From positions 62,001-126,000 of the forward strand of contig JALKAW010000009.1 of the NCBI GenBank assembly GCA_023015825.1: a stretch of 64,000 bases of DNA, given 5' to 3'. Positions 53,190 to 61,403 of this stretch are shown in pieces. The notes under the pieces are model-generated. The model was not told the DNA's origin. It did no database searches and saw nothing but the letters and a program-made list of their open reading frames with translations. Position 1 is the first letter of the stretch; every line of letters begins with the position of its first letter. Origin of the DNA: Flavobacteriaceae bacterium S0862 (lineage in GTDB: Bacteria; Bacteroidota; Bacteroidia; Flavobacteriales; Flavobacteriaceae). Position numbers and translations under genes: made by a program.

Positions 53190-53973
53190 GAGTTGTTTTT
53201 TAGTTGTTTTGTGCTGTTTTGTTTTCTCTTCAATATTTTCGCAAACTATTGAAATTGAAGGTGTGGTTTCTGGAAGTACAGATGTTGAGAACATTCATGT
53301 TATAAATAAAACTTCCAATAAATTTACTACTACAAACAAGCTTGGAGCCTTTATTATTGAGGTAAAGTTATCTGACACTATTGTATTTTCATCAGTTCAA
53401 TACAGTCTAAAATCGGTTTTTGTAACACCAAAAATTATTACCGAAAAAAGAATGACCGTTTTTTTAGAAGATAAGGTCAATGAGCTAGGCGAGGTTCTTG
53501 TTGGTAAAGTGCTTACAGGTAGTTTAGATTCCGACATAAAAAACTCTGATGCCGAAAGACCAATAAATTTTTATGATGTTGGCTTACCTGGTTATAAAGG
53601 GAAGCCAAAAACTCAAAGCGAACGTAGACTATATGAAGCAGATGCAGGTAAATATGTGTACGTGGGATTGGGAGTTGGATTAAACCTTAATAAAATATTA
53701 AATAAAATCTCAGGCAGAACAAAAAAACTTAAAGATCGAGTTGAAAAAGAGAATAACAATGTGCTTTTAGAACAAATAAAGGCAAATTTAGTTGACGATT
53801 TTTTTATTACTTATCCTTTGGATGAGTCAATGAGAACAGACTTCTTCTATTTCTGTTCTGACGACCAAAATTTTGAAAAACGCTGTAAGGATAAAAGTGA
53901 TATTGAGGTTTTTGAGTTTTTAGCTGAAAAAATGGCTGCTTACAAGGCAAATTTAAAATTGAAAGGCAATTAA
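53176..53973 (+). CDS. Exported carboxypeptidase-like regulatory-domain protein B
   Basis: 265 residues from MVKTKSCFLVVLCCFVFSSI, a signal peptide ending near FSQT. The same domain layout as protein A: IEIEGVVSGSTDVENIHVIN, NKLGAFIIEVKLSDTIVFSS, VQYSLKSVFVTPKIITEKRM, KVNELGEVLVGKVLTGSLDS. The tail is different, with a charged helical stretch (SGRTKKLKDRVEKENNNVLL) and FFYFCSDDQNFEKRCKDKSD. Start is inside the end of the previous gene. The pair looks like an old tandem duplication and precedes the DUF6702 and M1 peptidase genes. Confidence 0.8.
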   Translation: MVKTKSCFLVVLCCFVFSSIFSQTIEIEGVVSGSTDVENIHVINKTSNKFTTTNKLGAFIIEVKLSDTIVFSSVQYSLKSVFVTPKIITEKRMTVFLEDKVNELGEVLVGKVLTGSLDSDIKNSDAERPINFYDVGLPGYKGKPKTQSERRLYEADAGKYVYVGLGVGLNLNKILNKISGRTKKLKDRVEKENNNVLLEQIKANLVDDFFITYPLDESMRTDFFYFCSDDQNFEKRCKDKSDIEVFEFLAEKMAAYKANLKLKGN

Positions 53974-54068
53974 GTTTATTTTGGAACACTTTTTGACCTA
54001 CAATTACTAACAAATGATAAAACAAAATAAGTACATTTGTTAACTACACTTTAAAAATAAACAGAGTT

Positions 54069-54572
54069 ATGAAAATTAATAAATTATTAGTTTTTTTGAT
54101 AATAATGCCTTTAATGTCATTTGCCATAGCGCATAAATATTATGTGAGTGTTACCGAAGTTGAGTATGTTAAAGAGCAAGAATCTGTGCAAATAGTTACA
54201 AGGATTTTTATTGATGATTTCGAAAAAATGTTGAGAGAACGATATGATGAAAGTATCACCTTAGATATTGGGAAAGATGAAACCCAAATAGACACTTACA
54301 TACAAAAATATTTAAGTAGTAAACTACAAATAACGATTGATAATACTTTACAGCGATTTGAATTTTTAGGAAAAGAATATGAAGATGATATTCTATTCTG
54401 CTATTTAGAAATAACAGGCGTAACTGAGGTCAACACCTTCGAAATTGTAAACCAAGTTCTCTTTGATGTTTTCGATGAACAACAAAATTTGGTAAAAACA
54501 AAAATCAATTCTAAAAGGAAGAGTTTTATGCTCATACCTCAAAATGATAAAGGAGTGTTAAACTTTAATTAA
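54069..54572 (+). CDS. DUF6702-type exported protein
   Basis: 167 residues, signal peptide MKINKLLVFLIIMPLMSFAIAHK. The mature part is a mixed fold with YYVSVTEVEYVKEQESVQIV, TRIFIDDFEKMLRERYDESI, and a beta-rich end (CYLEITGVTEVNTFEIVNQV, INSKRKSFMLIPQNDKGVLN). I recall this family (DUF6702) standing next to M1 peptidase genes in flavobacteria, as here, where the peptidase gene starts 150 bases downstream. Function unknown; perhaps a periplasmic partner. Confidence 0.78.
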   Translation: MKINKLLVFLIIMPLMSFAIAHKYYVSVTEVEYVKEQESVQIVTRIFIDDFEKMLRERYDESITLDIGKDETQIDTYIQKYLSSKLQITIDNTLQRFEFLGKEYEDDILFCYLEITGVTEVNTFEIVNQVLFDVFDEQQNLVKTKINSKRKSFMLIPQNDKGVLNFN

Positions 54573-54722
54573 AAGGTTAAAAATTTCTTAAAATTTGTTA
54601 ATTTCAACAATTAGAATTTGTAACCAACTATAGTAATTTATAAAGCCTTATTAAGTATATGTTTTCTACAACTAAACTAGGGTTTATAATTCTAATCTTT
54701 TAAAACAATTAAATATTTTCTA

Positions 54723-57026
54723 ATGAAAAAACTCAAGTATTTTCTACTGTCAGCCATGTTTGTTTCAGTAGGGGTTTTTGCTCAAGAACAAGAGCAAGAG
54801 AAGCCTGAACGTAAACCAGGTCACGTAAACATCAATAAATTTAGACAAATGTATAATGAGTTTTCAACTCCTAATATGTTTAGAACTGGATCTGGAGCAC
54901 CAGGACCAGAATATTATCAGCAGCAAGCAGATTATAAAATGGATTTAGTGTTAAACGATGATAAAGCAAGTTTATCTGGTTTCGAAACTATTACATATAC
55001 TAATAATTCACCTGACGAGTTAAAGTTTTTATGGGTACAATTAGACCAAAACATGAGAGCTAAAGACTCTAAAACACCTTTAATTGAGAGTAGTGGAACG
55101 CAAAAACTACAACCAGCTGCTAACTTCTCAAAAAGTTACATGGAAGAAGCTCCAGAAAGAGGTTTTAATATTCAGCAAGTAAGCGATGTTAATGGCAAAC
55201 CATTACCACATATGATAAATGGTACAATGATGCGAGTTGAATTACCAAAACCAATGAATACTGGAGACAAGTTTTCTTTCCAAATTAAATGGTGGTATAA
55301 TATTAACAATCACGTAACTGAAGGAGGTCGTTCTGGATATGAGTATTTCGAAGATTCGGATAATAAAATTTATGTAATGGCGCAATTCTATCCTAGAATG
55401 GCTGTATATAACGATGTTGAAGGATGGCAAAATTCGCAGTTCTTTGGACGCGATGAATTTGCATTACCATTTGGGAACTTCGAGGTTAATATTACAGTTC
55501 CTGACGACCATGTATTAGACGGTACAGGACGATTAACAAATAGAAGCGAAGTATTTAGTAAAGAAATGATGAAGCGTTTTGAAAAGGCTAAAAAATCTTT
55601 TGATGAACCAGTAGAAATTGTAACTCAAAAAGAAGCTGAAGCTGCAGCAAAGAAGAAAAGCAAAGGAACAAAGACCTGGAAATTATATGCTGAAAACGTA
55701 CGTGATTTTGGTTGGACTTCTTCGCGTCTGCATATTTGGGATATGATGGCTGTTAAAATTGGTAACAAAAATGTAATGGCAGTATCACTTTATCCACCAG
55801 AAGCAAATCCTCTATGGGGAGACTGGTCTACTAAAACTGTTGCTAGTACGCTAATTTCTTACTCAAGAATGACCTTTGATTATCCTTATCATAAAGCAAT
55901 TTCGGTAAGTGCACCAATGGGAATGGAATATCCAATGATATGCTACAACTTTGGTCGCCCTAATCCAGATGGAACAATTCCAAAGAGAACACGATACGGT
56001 ATGATGGGAGTTATTATTCATGAAGTTGGACATAATTTCTTTCCAATGATTGTAAATAGTGATGAACGTCAATGGACATGGATGGACGAAGGCTTAAATA
56101 CCTTTGTACAATATGTAGCCGAACGAGATTTTGCTAAATTATATCCAGGTGCTTTAGCAGAAGGTGATACCGATTTCCCTGCAAGACGTGGTCCTGCAGA
56201 TAAAATTGTGCCTTATATGAGTACTGACCAAGATTATTTGGCTCCAATTATGAGTAAAGGTCTAAATACTTATCAATTTGGTAATAATGCTTATGCAAAA
56301 CCTGCTACTGGTTTAAATATATTGCGTGAAACCATTATGGGACGCGAGTTATTTGATTATGCATTTAAAGAATACTCTAACCGTTGGAAATTTAAGCATC
56401 CGACACCAGAAGATTTCTTTAGAACTATGGAAGATGCATCAGCAATGGATTTAGACTGGTTCTGGAGAGGTTGGTTCTATACTACTGATTATACAGATAT
56501 AGGTTTAAAAGAGGTTAAGAAGATGTATGTTACAGATGCACCTAAGAATATTGTGGAGAATATTGCAAGTAGAAATGGTATGAAAGTAGAAGATTTACCT
56601 CCATTAGTTTACATGGTAGAAGAAGGAAGCGAAGAGTTTACTGAAGCTATAAAAAACAAATCTACTTTAGAGAACTCACCAACATTAAAAGAGTATTTAA
56701 TGGATAATTTTACTGCTGATGAGCGTAAAAATATTAAATCACCTAAGTATATTTATAATGTAACATTTAATAAACCAGGAGGTTTGGTAATGCCAATTAT
56801 TGTTGAATATGAATATGCAGACGGATCTAAAAAACGTGAAACATATCCTGCTGAAATTTGGAGGCACAACGATAAAGAAGTAAGTAAATCTATTGCTTCT
56901 GAAAAAGAAATTGTGTCTATTGTAGTAGATCCAGATTTAGAAACTGCAGATATTGATACATCTAACAACTCTTGGCCAAAAGAAGTTAAGCAAAGTAAGT
57001 TTGATCAATTTAAGAACAAAAACTAG
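54723..57026 (+). CDS. Secreted M1-family metallopeptidase
   Basis: 767 residues with a signal peptide (MKKLKYFLLSAMFVSVGVFA, then QEQEQEKPERK). An N-terminal beta-rich domain (ASLSGFETITYTNNSPDELK) precedes the gluzincin domain. The zinc site is GVIIHEVGHNFFPMIVNSDE followed at the family spacing by WTWMDEGLNTFVQYVAERDF. The usual GAMEN motif is replaced by PMGMEYPMICYNFGRPN, a form known in this subgroup. A long C-terminal region (YADGSKKRETYPAEIW) lacks a recognisable T9SS sorting domain. It would degrade peptides in the periplasm or outside. Confidence 0.92.
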   Translation: MKKLKYFLLSAMFVSVGVFAQEQEQEKPERKPGHVNINKFRQMYNEFSTPNMFRTGSGAPGPEYYQQQADYKMDLVLNDDKASLSGFETITYTNNSPDELKFLWVQLDQNMRAKDSKTPLIESSGTQKLQPAANFSKSYMEEAPERGFNIQQVSDVNGKPLPHMINGTMMRVELPKPMNTGDKFSFQIKWWYNINNHVTEGGRSGYEYFEDSDNKIYVMAQFYPRMAVYNDVEGWQNSQFFGRDEFALPFGNFEVNITVPDDHVLDGTGRLTNRSEVFSKEMMKRFEKAKKSFDEPVEIVTQKEAEAAAKKKSKGTKTWKLYAENVRDFGWTSSRLHIWDMMAVKIGNKNVMAVSLYPPEANPLWGDWSTKTVASTLISYSRMTFDYPYHKAISVSAPMGMEYPMICYNFGRPNPDGTIPKRTRYGMMGVIIHEVGHNFFPMIVNSDERQWTWMDEGLNTFVQYVAERDFAKLYPGALAEGDTDFPARRGPADKIVPYMSTDQDYLAPIMSKGLNTYQFGNNAYAKPATGLNILRETIMGRELFDYAFKEYSNRWKFKHPTPEDFFRTMEDASAMDLDWFWRGWFYTTDYTDIGLKEVKKMYVTDAPKNIVENIASRNGMKVEDLPPLVYMVEEGSEEFTEAIKNKSTLENSPTLKEYLMDNFTADERKNIKSPKYIYNVTFNKPGGLVMPIIVEYEYADGSKKRETYPAEIWRHNDKEVSKSIASEKEIVSIVVDPDLETADIDTSNNSWPKEVKQSKFDQFKNKN

Positions 57027-57048
57027 TTAAAGTTTGTAATATAATATT

Positions 57049-57077
57049 AAAACCGACTTTTTTAAGTCGGTTTTTTT
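57049..57077 (+). terminator. Terminator after the M1 peptidase gene
   Basis: AAAACCGACTT pairs with AAGTCGGTTTT around TTTT, followed by further T bases. Confidence 0.85.
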
Positions 57078-57089
57078 ATACATACTCAT

Positions 57090-57097
57090 TATATTTG
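57090..57097 (+). promoter_or_regulatory. -7 box directly before tatA
   Basis: TATATTTG ends four bases before the tatA start codon; with the terminator just upstream it is the only room for a promoter. Confidence 0.5.
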
Positions 57098-57101
57098 TAC
57101 C

Positions 57102-57389
57102 ATGTTACAACAAGCAACTTTTTTATTTATTAGCGGTGCCGAAATTGCATTCATCCTTTTTATAGTGGTGATGGTGTTTGGTGCAGATAAAATTCCTGAG
57201 ATAGCAAGGGGGCTAGGAAAAGGGATGCGTACACTTAAAGATGCTACCAACGATATAAAGCACGAAATTGCAAAAAGTGCCGATAAACATGGTATTGATA
57301 CTGATGTAGCTAGCAGTATTAATGAGGAAATTACTAAAGTAAAGGATGGGATTGATGATTTTACTGGTTCAGTAAAACGAAAGTTGTAA
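57102..57389 (+). CDS. tatA: Twin-arginine translocase subunit TatA/TatB
   Basis: 95 residues. One N-terminal helix (ISGAEIAFILFIVVMVFGAD), the hinge KIPEIARGLGKGMRTLKDA, then an amphipathic helix and an acidic, polar tail (DVASSINEEITKVKDGIDDF). TatA oligomers form the path for folded proteins. TatA and TatB cannot be cleanly separated in Bacteroidota. tatC is not adjacent. The gene is short and compressed between a terminator with promoter and the convergent O-methyltransferase gene two bases away. Confidence 0.92.
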   Translation: MLQQATFLFISGAEIAFILFIVVMVFGADKIPEIARGLGKGMRTLKDATNDIKHEIAKSADKHGIDTDVASSINEEITKVKDGIDDFTGSVKRKL

Positions 57390-57391
57390 CA

Positions 57392-58036
57392 CTATAATTT
57401 TCTAGAAATAGTTAATCCATCTCTAATAGGTAACATAACAGTTTCCACTCTTTTATCTTCTTTTAATAGTTTATTATACTCTATAAGAGCAGGTGTTGAA
57501 GTGTCTTCTTTTTTGAATTTAGTTTCTAGAACTTTACCGCTCCAAAGTACATTGTCTGATAAAATGATTCCACCTGAGTTCATTTTATTAATTACAGCAT
57601 GAAAATAGTTAGCGTAGTTTTCTTTATCAGCATCAATAAATACCAAATCAAAAGTTTTATCTAGCCCAGAAATGATATCTAAAGCATTTCCTAAATGTTG
57701 AAATATTTGCTCACTATAATCAGATTTATCAAAGTATTTTCGTTGAAAATCAAACAATTCTTCATTTATATCAATAGTATGTAACTCTCCAGATTGTTGC
57801 ATACCTTCAGCTAGGCATAAAGCAGAGTAGCCTGTGTAAGTCCCTATTTCTAGTATGCTCTTAGGGTTTATTAATTTAGAAATCATGCTCAAAACTCGGC
57901 CTTGGTAGTGACCACTCAACATACGAGGTTGCAATATTTTTTGATAGGTCTCTCTATTGAGTTGTTGCAGTAATTCAGGTTCATCTTGACTGTGAATCAC
58001 GACATAATTATCTAGCTCTTCCGATAAAAAATTCAT
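57392..58036 (-). CDS. O-methyltransferase (catechol/caffeoyl-CoA type)
   Basis: 214 residues of the Methyltransf_3 family. The family head is LLQQLNRETYQKILQPRMLS, the SAM loop is SILEIGTYTGYSALCLAEGM, then GELHTIDINEELFDFQRKYF, the metal-binding acid region FDLVFIDADKENYANYFHAV and GIILSDNVLWSGKVL. It is expected to methylate a catechol-like hydroxyl with a divalent cation. Its start shares one base with the stop of the ACMS decarboxylase gene, so it is co-translated with the kynurenine genes and may act on a hydroxylated aromatic from that pathway; this is inference. Confidence 0.9.
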   Translation of the reverse strand: MNFLSEELDNYVVIHSQDEPELLQQLNRETYQKILQPRMLSGHYQGRVLSMISKLINPKSILEIGTYTGYSALCLAEGMQQSGELHTIDINEELFDFQRKYFDKSDYSEQIFQHLGNALDIISGLDKTFDLVFIDADKENYANYFHAVINKMNSGGIILSDNVLWSGKVLETKFKKEDTSTPALIEYNKLLKEDKRVETVMLPIRDGLTISRKL

Positions 58037-59118
58037 TAACCTAAAATTCTATTTATAAGTTTTTGTTTGGCAGCTTCATCATCGCCGCACAACCATTGTA
58101 TTACATTGTCTTGCCAAATGGCGTCTCGTTCATTTTCAGTTATTATATCTTGGTCAATTGCCAAATCTAAAATTTTACCAGGATAAGAACTTTGTTTCTC
58201 ACTTTCCATTTCACCCAGAGGGTAAGGGTCGTCAAGTCCCATTAAAACTTGTTTAGAACCTTGATTCTTTATAAGCAACTCTAATCCTCCAGTATCATGC
58301 ACTAAAGTGTCGAAAAAGATGTTTTTGTGGCCAACTGCTTTTCTTGGATGGCTTTTACCTTCAAATAAATCTGGTCGTCCATCAAAACCTTGAATACGTC
58401 TACCTAAATTAATTTGTGCTAATTGCCCTCCATGAGCAAAACAAGTTCGCATATTTGGATATTTATCTTGATAACCGTTTAAGGTTAGAAAATGATAAGC
58501 ATCAGCACATTGAGCAAGCATCCATATAAGATGAAAGCGCCAAGAGGTGTTTTCTAACTTGATAAATTTTTCACCATCATAAGGATGAATTTCAACAGCT
58601 AGGTTGTATTTGCTTGCCAATTCAAAAATTGGTTCGTTTTCTTCATCAAAAATACAACGCCAAGTCCCTATGGTGTCCATATAATGTGTTGGTAAGCATA
58701 AAAGTTGCATGCCCAACTCTTCAACGCAACGTTCAATTTCCCAACAAGCTCCTTTAACAAAACCAGGATGAACCACAAAGCCACATGTAAATTTACTTGG
58801 ATTTTCTTTTTGAATTTTTGCATTAAAATCATTTTGAAAACGAAGTGCTTGTTTCATTTCTTCAACGCGTAACCCATTTCCGTATAGTTGAGAGAGATTT
58901 AAAACAACGGCATGGTCAATGTTAAAACGTTCCATCCAAGCCAATTTTTCATTTAAGAAAAAGCTAGAATCTGTAATTGGACGATTCCAGTCTTTTTGAA
59001 GCATAAATTTCCGGTCCTTATCTACCCAAAAAATACCCTTATCTTTCATAAACTGAGGAATTTCCTCAGGATAAGGAAGGAGGTGAGAGTGGCCGTTAAT
59101 TCGGAGTTTACGTTTCAT
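58036..59118 (-). CDS. nbaD: Aminocarboxymuconate-semialdehyde decarboxylase (ACMSD-like amidohydrolase)
   Basis: 360 residues of the amidohydrolase_2 family. The N-terminal metal motif is INGHSHLLPYPEEI (His-x-His). Later ligands are in LAVEIHPYDGEKFIKLENTS and MRTCFAHGGQLAQINLGRRI, with the conserved Asp in VLMGLDDPYPLGEMESEKQS. The enzyme decarboxylates the ring-opened product of 3-hydroxyanthranilate dioxygenase. That dioxygenase gene lies three bases upstream, and the aldehyde dehydrogenase of the next step is at 61404, which makes the assignment strong. Confidence 0.9.
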   Translation of the reverse strand: MKRKLRINGHSHLLPYPEEIPQFMKDKGIFWVDKDRKFMLQKDWNRPITDSSFFLNEKLAWMERFNIDHAVVLNLSQLYGNGLRVEEMKQALRFQNDFNAKIQKENPSKFTCGFVVHPGFVKGACWEIERCVEELGMQLLCLPTHYMDTIGTWRCIFDEENEPIFELASKYNLAVEIHPYDGEKFIKLENTSWRFHLIWMLAQCADAYHFLTLNGYQDKYPNMRTCFAHGGQLAQINLGRRIQGFDGRPDLFEGKSHPRKAVGHKNIFFDTLVHDTGGLELLIKNQGSKQVLMGLDDPYPLGEMESEKQSSYPGKILDLAIDQDIITENERDAIWQDNVIQWLCGDDEAAKQKLINRILG

Positions 59119-59121
59119 AAA

Positions 59122-59658
59122 TTAGTCTTCTAACTGAACTTTTTTTGGAGGTTGCATCACTTTACTACAATTAGGACAGGTCCGTTTATCTAAATCTCCA
59201 TAGTATTTATCAAAAATCCCAGGCATATCTGTCTCTATGTTATCTAATGTAAAGTCTTCTTCATATAATTTTGTTGTACAATTTTCACAAAACCAAAGCA
59301 GTGCGTCTTGTACACCTTTTTCTCTTGGATATTCTATAACCAATCCAACTGTATTGGCTCCTCGCTGAGGAGAATGCGGTACTTTTGGAGGCAATAAGAA
59401 TATTTCCCCTTCCTTGATATGAATATCTTTAGGCGTGCCTTTATCAATCACTTTTAAAACAATATCACCTTCCACTTGGTAGAAAAATTCGGGTGTTTCA
59501 TTATAGTGGTAATCCTTTCTGCTGTTAGGGCCACCAACTACCATGACAATAAAATCACCATCTTTCCAAACAACTTTATTACCTACAGGTGGTTTTAAAA
59601 GATGTCTGTTTTCATCAATCCATGCTTTAAAATTTATTGGAGGATATAATTTACTCAT
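59122..59658 (-). CDS. nbaC: 3-hydroxyanthranilate 3,4-dioxygenase
   Basis: 178 residues of the cupin-fold extradiol dioxygenase family. Fe ligands are His51 and Glu57 (KDYHYNETPEFFYQ) and His95 (LPPKVPHSPQRGAN); the substrate arginines Arg47 and Arg99 are also present. A C-terminal rubredoxin-like knuckle pair is complete (FCENCTTK at 124/127 and TCPNCSKV at 161/164), as in bacterial and not animal enzymes. It opens the ring of 3-hydroxyanthranilate in tryptophan breakdown. It is followed directly by the decarboxylase. Confidence 0.96.
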   Translation of the reverse strand: MSKLYPPINFKAWIDENRHLLKPPVGNKVVWKDGDFIVMVVGGPNSRKDYHYNETPEFFYQVEGDIVLKVIDKGTPKDIHIKEGEIFLLPPKVPHSPQRGANTVGLVIEYPREKGVQDALLWFCENCTTKLYEEDFTLDNIETDMPGIFDKYYGDLDKRTCPNCSKVMQPPKKVQLED

Positions 59659-59690
59659 GATTTTATGTTTTTAAAAAGAATGATATAAAG

Positions 59691-60473
59691 TTACAAAGAT
59701 TTTGTTCGTCCACCATCAACAGGAAGGTTAATTCCGTTAATATAAGCCGCACGTTCACTAGCTAGAAAAGTAATGGCATCAGCTAATTCTTCAGGTTTTG
59801 CAAATCGTTTGGCTGGTATAGCATTTTTCATAGTGTTGGCAGCAGCTTCTTCAGTGTTGCCAGTTTTAGCAGATTTATTTTTAATAATTTCTGTTAAACG
59901 TTCAGTTCCAGTGGCTCCTGGAAGCACATTGTTTACAGTAATGCCAAATTGCCCCAATTCATTAGCTAAAGTTTTACTCCAATTTGCAACAGCACCACGA
60001 ATTGTATTACTTACGCCAAGGCCATCTAAAGGCTGCTTTACTGAAGTTGATATGACATTAATAATGCGCCCATAGCCTTCACTTTTCATGAATGGTACAA
60101 CCGCTTGTGCTAAAACATGGTTACATTTTAAATGTTGTGTAAACGCTGATTCAAATTCTTCAATATCTGCTGAAAATACTGGCCCTCCTTTTGGCCCTCC
60201 TGTATTATTTACTAATATGTGAAATCCGTGATTATTAACTATATATTCTGACACTTTGTTCTTCAAATCATCTGGATTAGAGAAGTCTGCAACAATGTAA
60301 TCATGTTGTCGTTGTTGAGGCAACTCTGCCAAAACTGTTTTTAGTTTCGCTTCATTTCTTGCAATAAGTGTTACTTGTACTCCTTCAGCTGCTAAAGACA
60401 TTGCTGTTGCTTTTCCTATTCCTGCTGTGCTTCCGCAAACCAATGCAAATTTATTATTAAGATCTAAATTCAT
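59691..60473 (-). CDS. SDR-family protein lacking the catalytic Tyr and Lys
   Basis: 260 residues of the short-chain dehydrogenase fold. The nucleotide loop ALVCGSTAGIGKATAMSLAA is intact, NNAG reads VNNTGGPKGG, and the catalytic Ser is kept (S142 in VISTSVKQPL). The active-site YxxxK is replaced by Ser155 and Arg159 (GLGVSNTIRGAVANWSKTLA). It therefore may not act as a normal dehydrogenase. It lies between the dioxygenase and a HELGH lipoprotein on the same strand, in the kynurenine cluster. It might take the place of the missing 2-aminomuconate deaminase step or act as a scaffold; neither is shown by sequence. Confidence 0.85.
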   Translation of the reverse strand: MNLDLNNKFALVCGSTAGIGKATAMSLAAEGVQVTLIARNEAKLKTVLAELPQQRQHDYIVADFSNPDDLKNKVSEYIVNNHGFHILVNNTGGPKGGPVFSADIEEFESAFTQHLKCNHVLAQAVVPFMKSEGYGRIINVISTSVKQPLDGLGVSNTIRGAVANWSKTLANELGQFGITVNNVLPGATGTERLTEIIKNKSAKTGNTEEAAANTMKNAIPAKRFAKPEELADAITFLASERAAYINGINLPVDGGRTKSL

Positions 60474-60481
60474 ATGCTATT

Positions 60482-61399
60482 TTAATATTTCCATTTTATA
60501 ATGTTAATTACTTCTTGACCAAATTCTTTTGTCATCAATTCATTAAGTGCTTTGTCATCTAGCTTGTCTTTATTTTTCAATTTGATTAAAAAATTTCTAA
60601 ATTTTGCAACAAATGAATCACCATATTTTGAATATAGTGTTTTGGACATTGTATAGAATTGAGTTTGATACCAGCCATAATTTCTTCCCGATTTTAATAC
60701 CTCAAAATAATCGTCTTCGAATTGTTGTAATGTTTTATAATTAAGTTCTCCCCATTGATGACCTCTAATAAGTAAATTTTGATAAGAATCCATTTGATTG
60801 AAAGTAGTTTGGTCTTTAAAGTTTTTTGCTGCTGCAACTTGACAAAGATTCCCAAAAAGCTCATTTAACCAATGCCTTTGACTGTTCTTACTTGTTTTAT
60901 AAAATTGATATAGGTGTCCAAGTTCATGAAGTGCTAATCCATCTCTAAAGAACTTATCTAGATTTACTGGATCACCAAAATGAGTTTTTACGCCTTGAAT
61001 AGCTTGTGAAGGCATTTGACTAAGCATCTTTTCAAAACCCATTGCCATTACCGATTTGTTGAGCCCTAGTATAATATTACCACCATAAGAAGCTTGTGGC
61101 ATTCCAGGAGGTGGTGAAAATGCGTATGTGTCCCAATTTTTATTATCAATAAACAACACCGCAAAATTTAAATTTTCGTTAAAGACTTTATCAAAATAAG
61201 CTTTGGCTTGTTCAAGATTGTTAATTGTGTTTTCAAGATTTTTTGGATTTTTTTCGGTTGCGTATGTTTCAAAATTATCAGATAAAGCAATATTATTTAA
61301 GCCTCCATGATTTGTTCTGTCAATCCAATCTGATTCTTTTTGTTCACAAGAAATACTATTGACAAAGACTATTAATATTAATAATATTTTGCTCTTCAT
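60482..61399 (-). CDS. Putative zinc metallopeptidase-like lipoprotein
   Basis: 305 residues, lipoprotein signal MKSKILLILIVFVNSISCEQ (Cys18). The mature part has a HExxH site at residues 158-162 (DGLALHELGHLYQFYK) and, 18 residues on, WLNELFGNLCQVAAA, in which Glu180 fits the third ligand of a gluzincin. The rest is unassigned (FIDNKNWDTYAFSPPPGMPQ, YQTQFYTMSKTLYSKYGDSF). Eight bases before the SDR gene and five after the aldehyde dehydrogenase, it is an unexpected member of a catabolic operon; perhaps it releases tryptophan-containing peptides. Confidence 0.8.
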   Translation of the reverse strand: MKSKILLILIVFVNSISCEQKESDWIDRTNHGGLNNIALSDNFETYATEKNPKNLENTINNLEQAKAYFDKVFNENLNFAVLFIDNKNWDTYAFSPPPGMPQASYGGNIILGLNKSVMAMGFEKMLSQMPSQAIQGVKTHFGDPVNLDKFFRDGLALHELGHLYQFYKTSKNSQRHWLNELFGNLCQVAAAKNFKDQTTFNQMDSYQNLLIRGHQWGELNYKTLQQFEDDYFEVLKSGRNYGWYQTQFYTMSKTLYSKYGDSFVAKFRNFLIKLKNKDKLDDKALNELMTKEFGQEVINIIKWKY

Positions 61400-61403
61400 C
61401 TTC

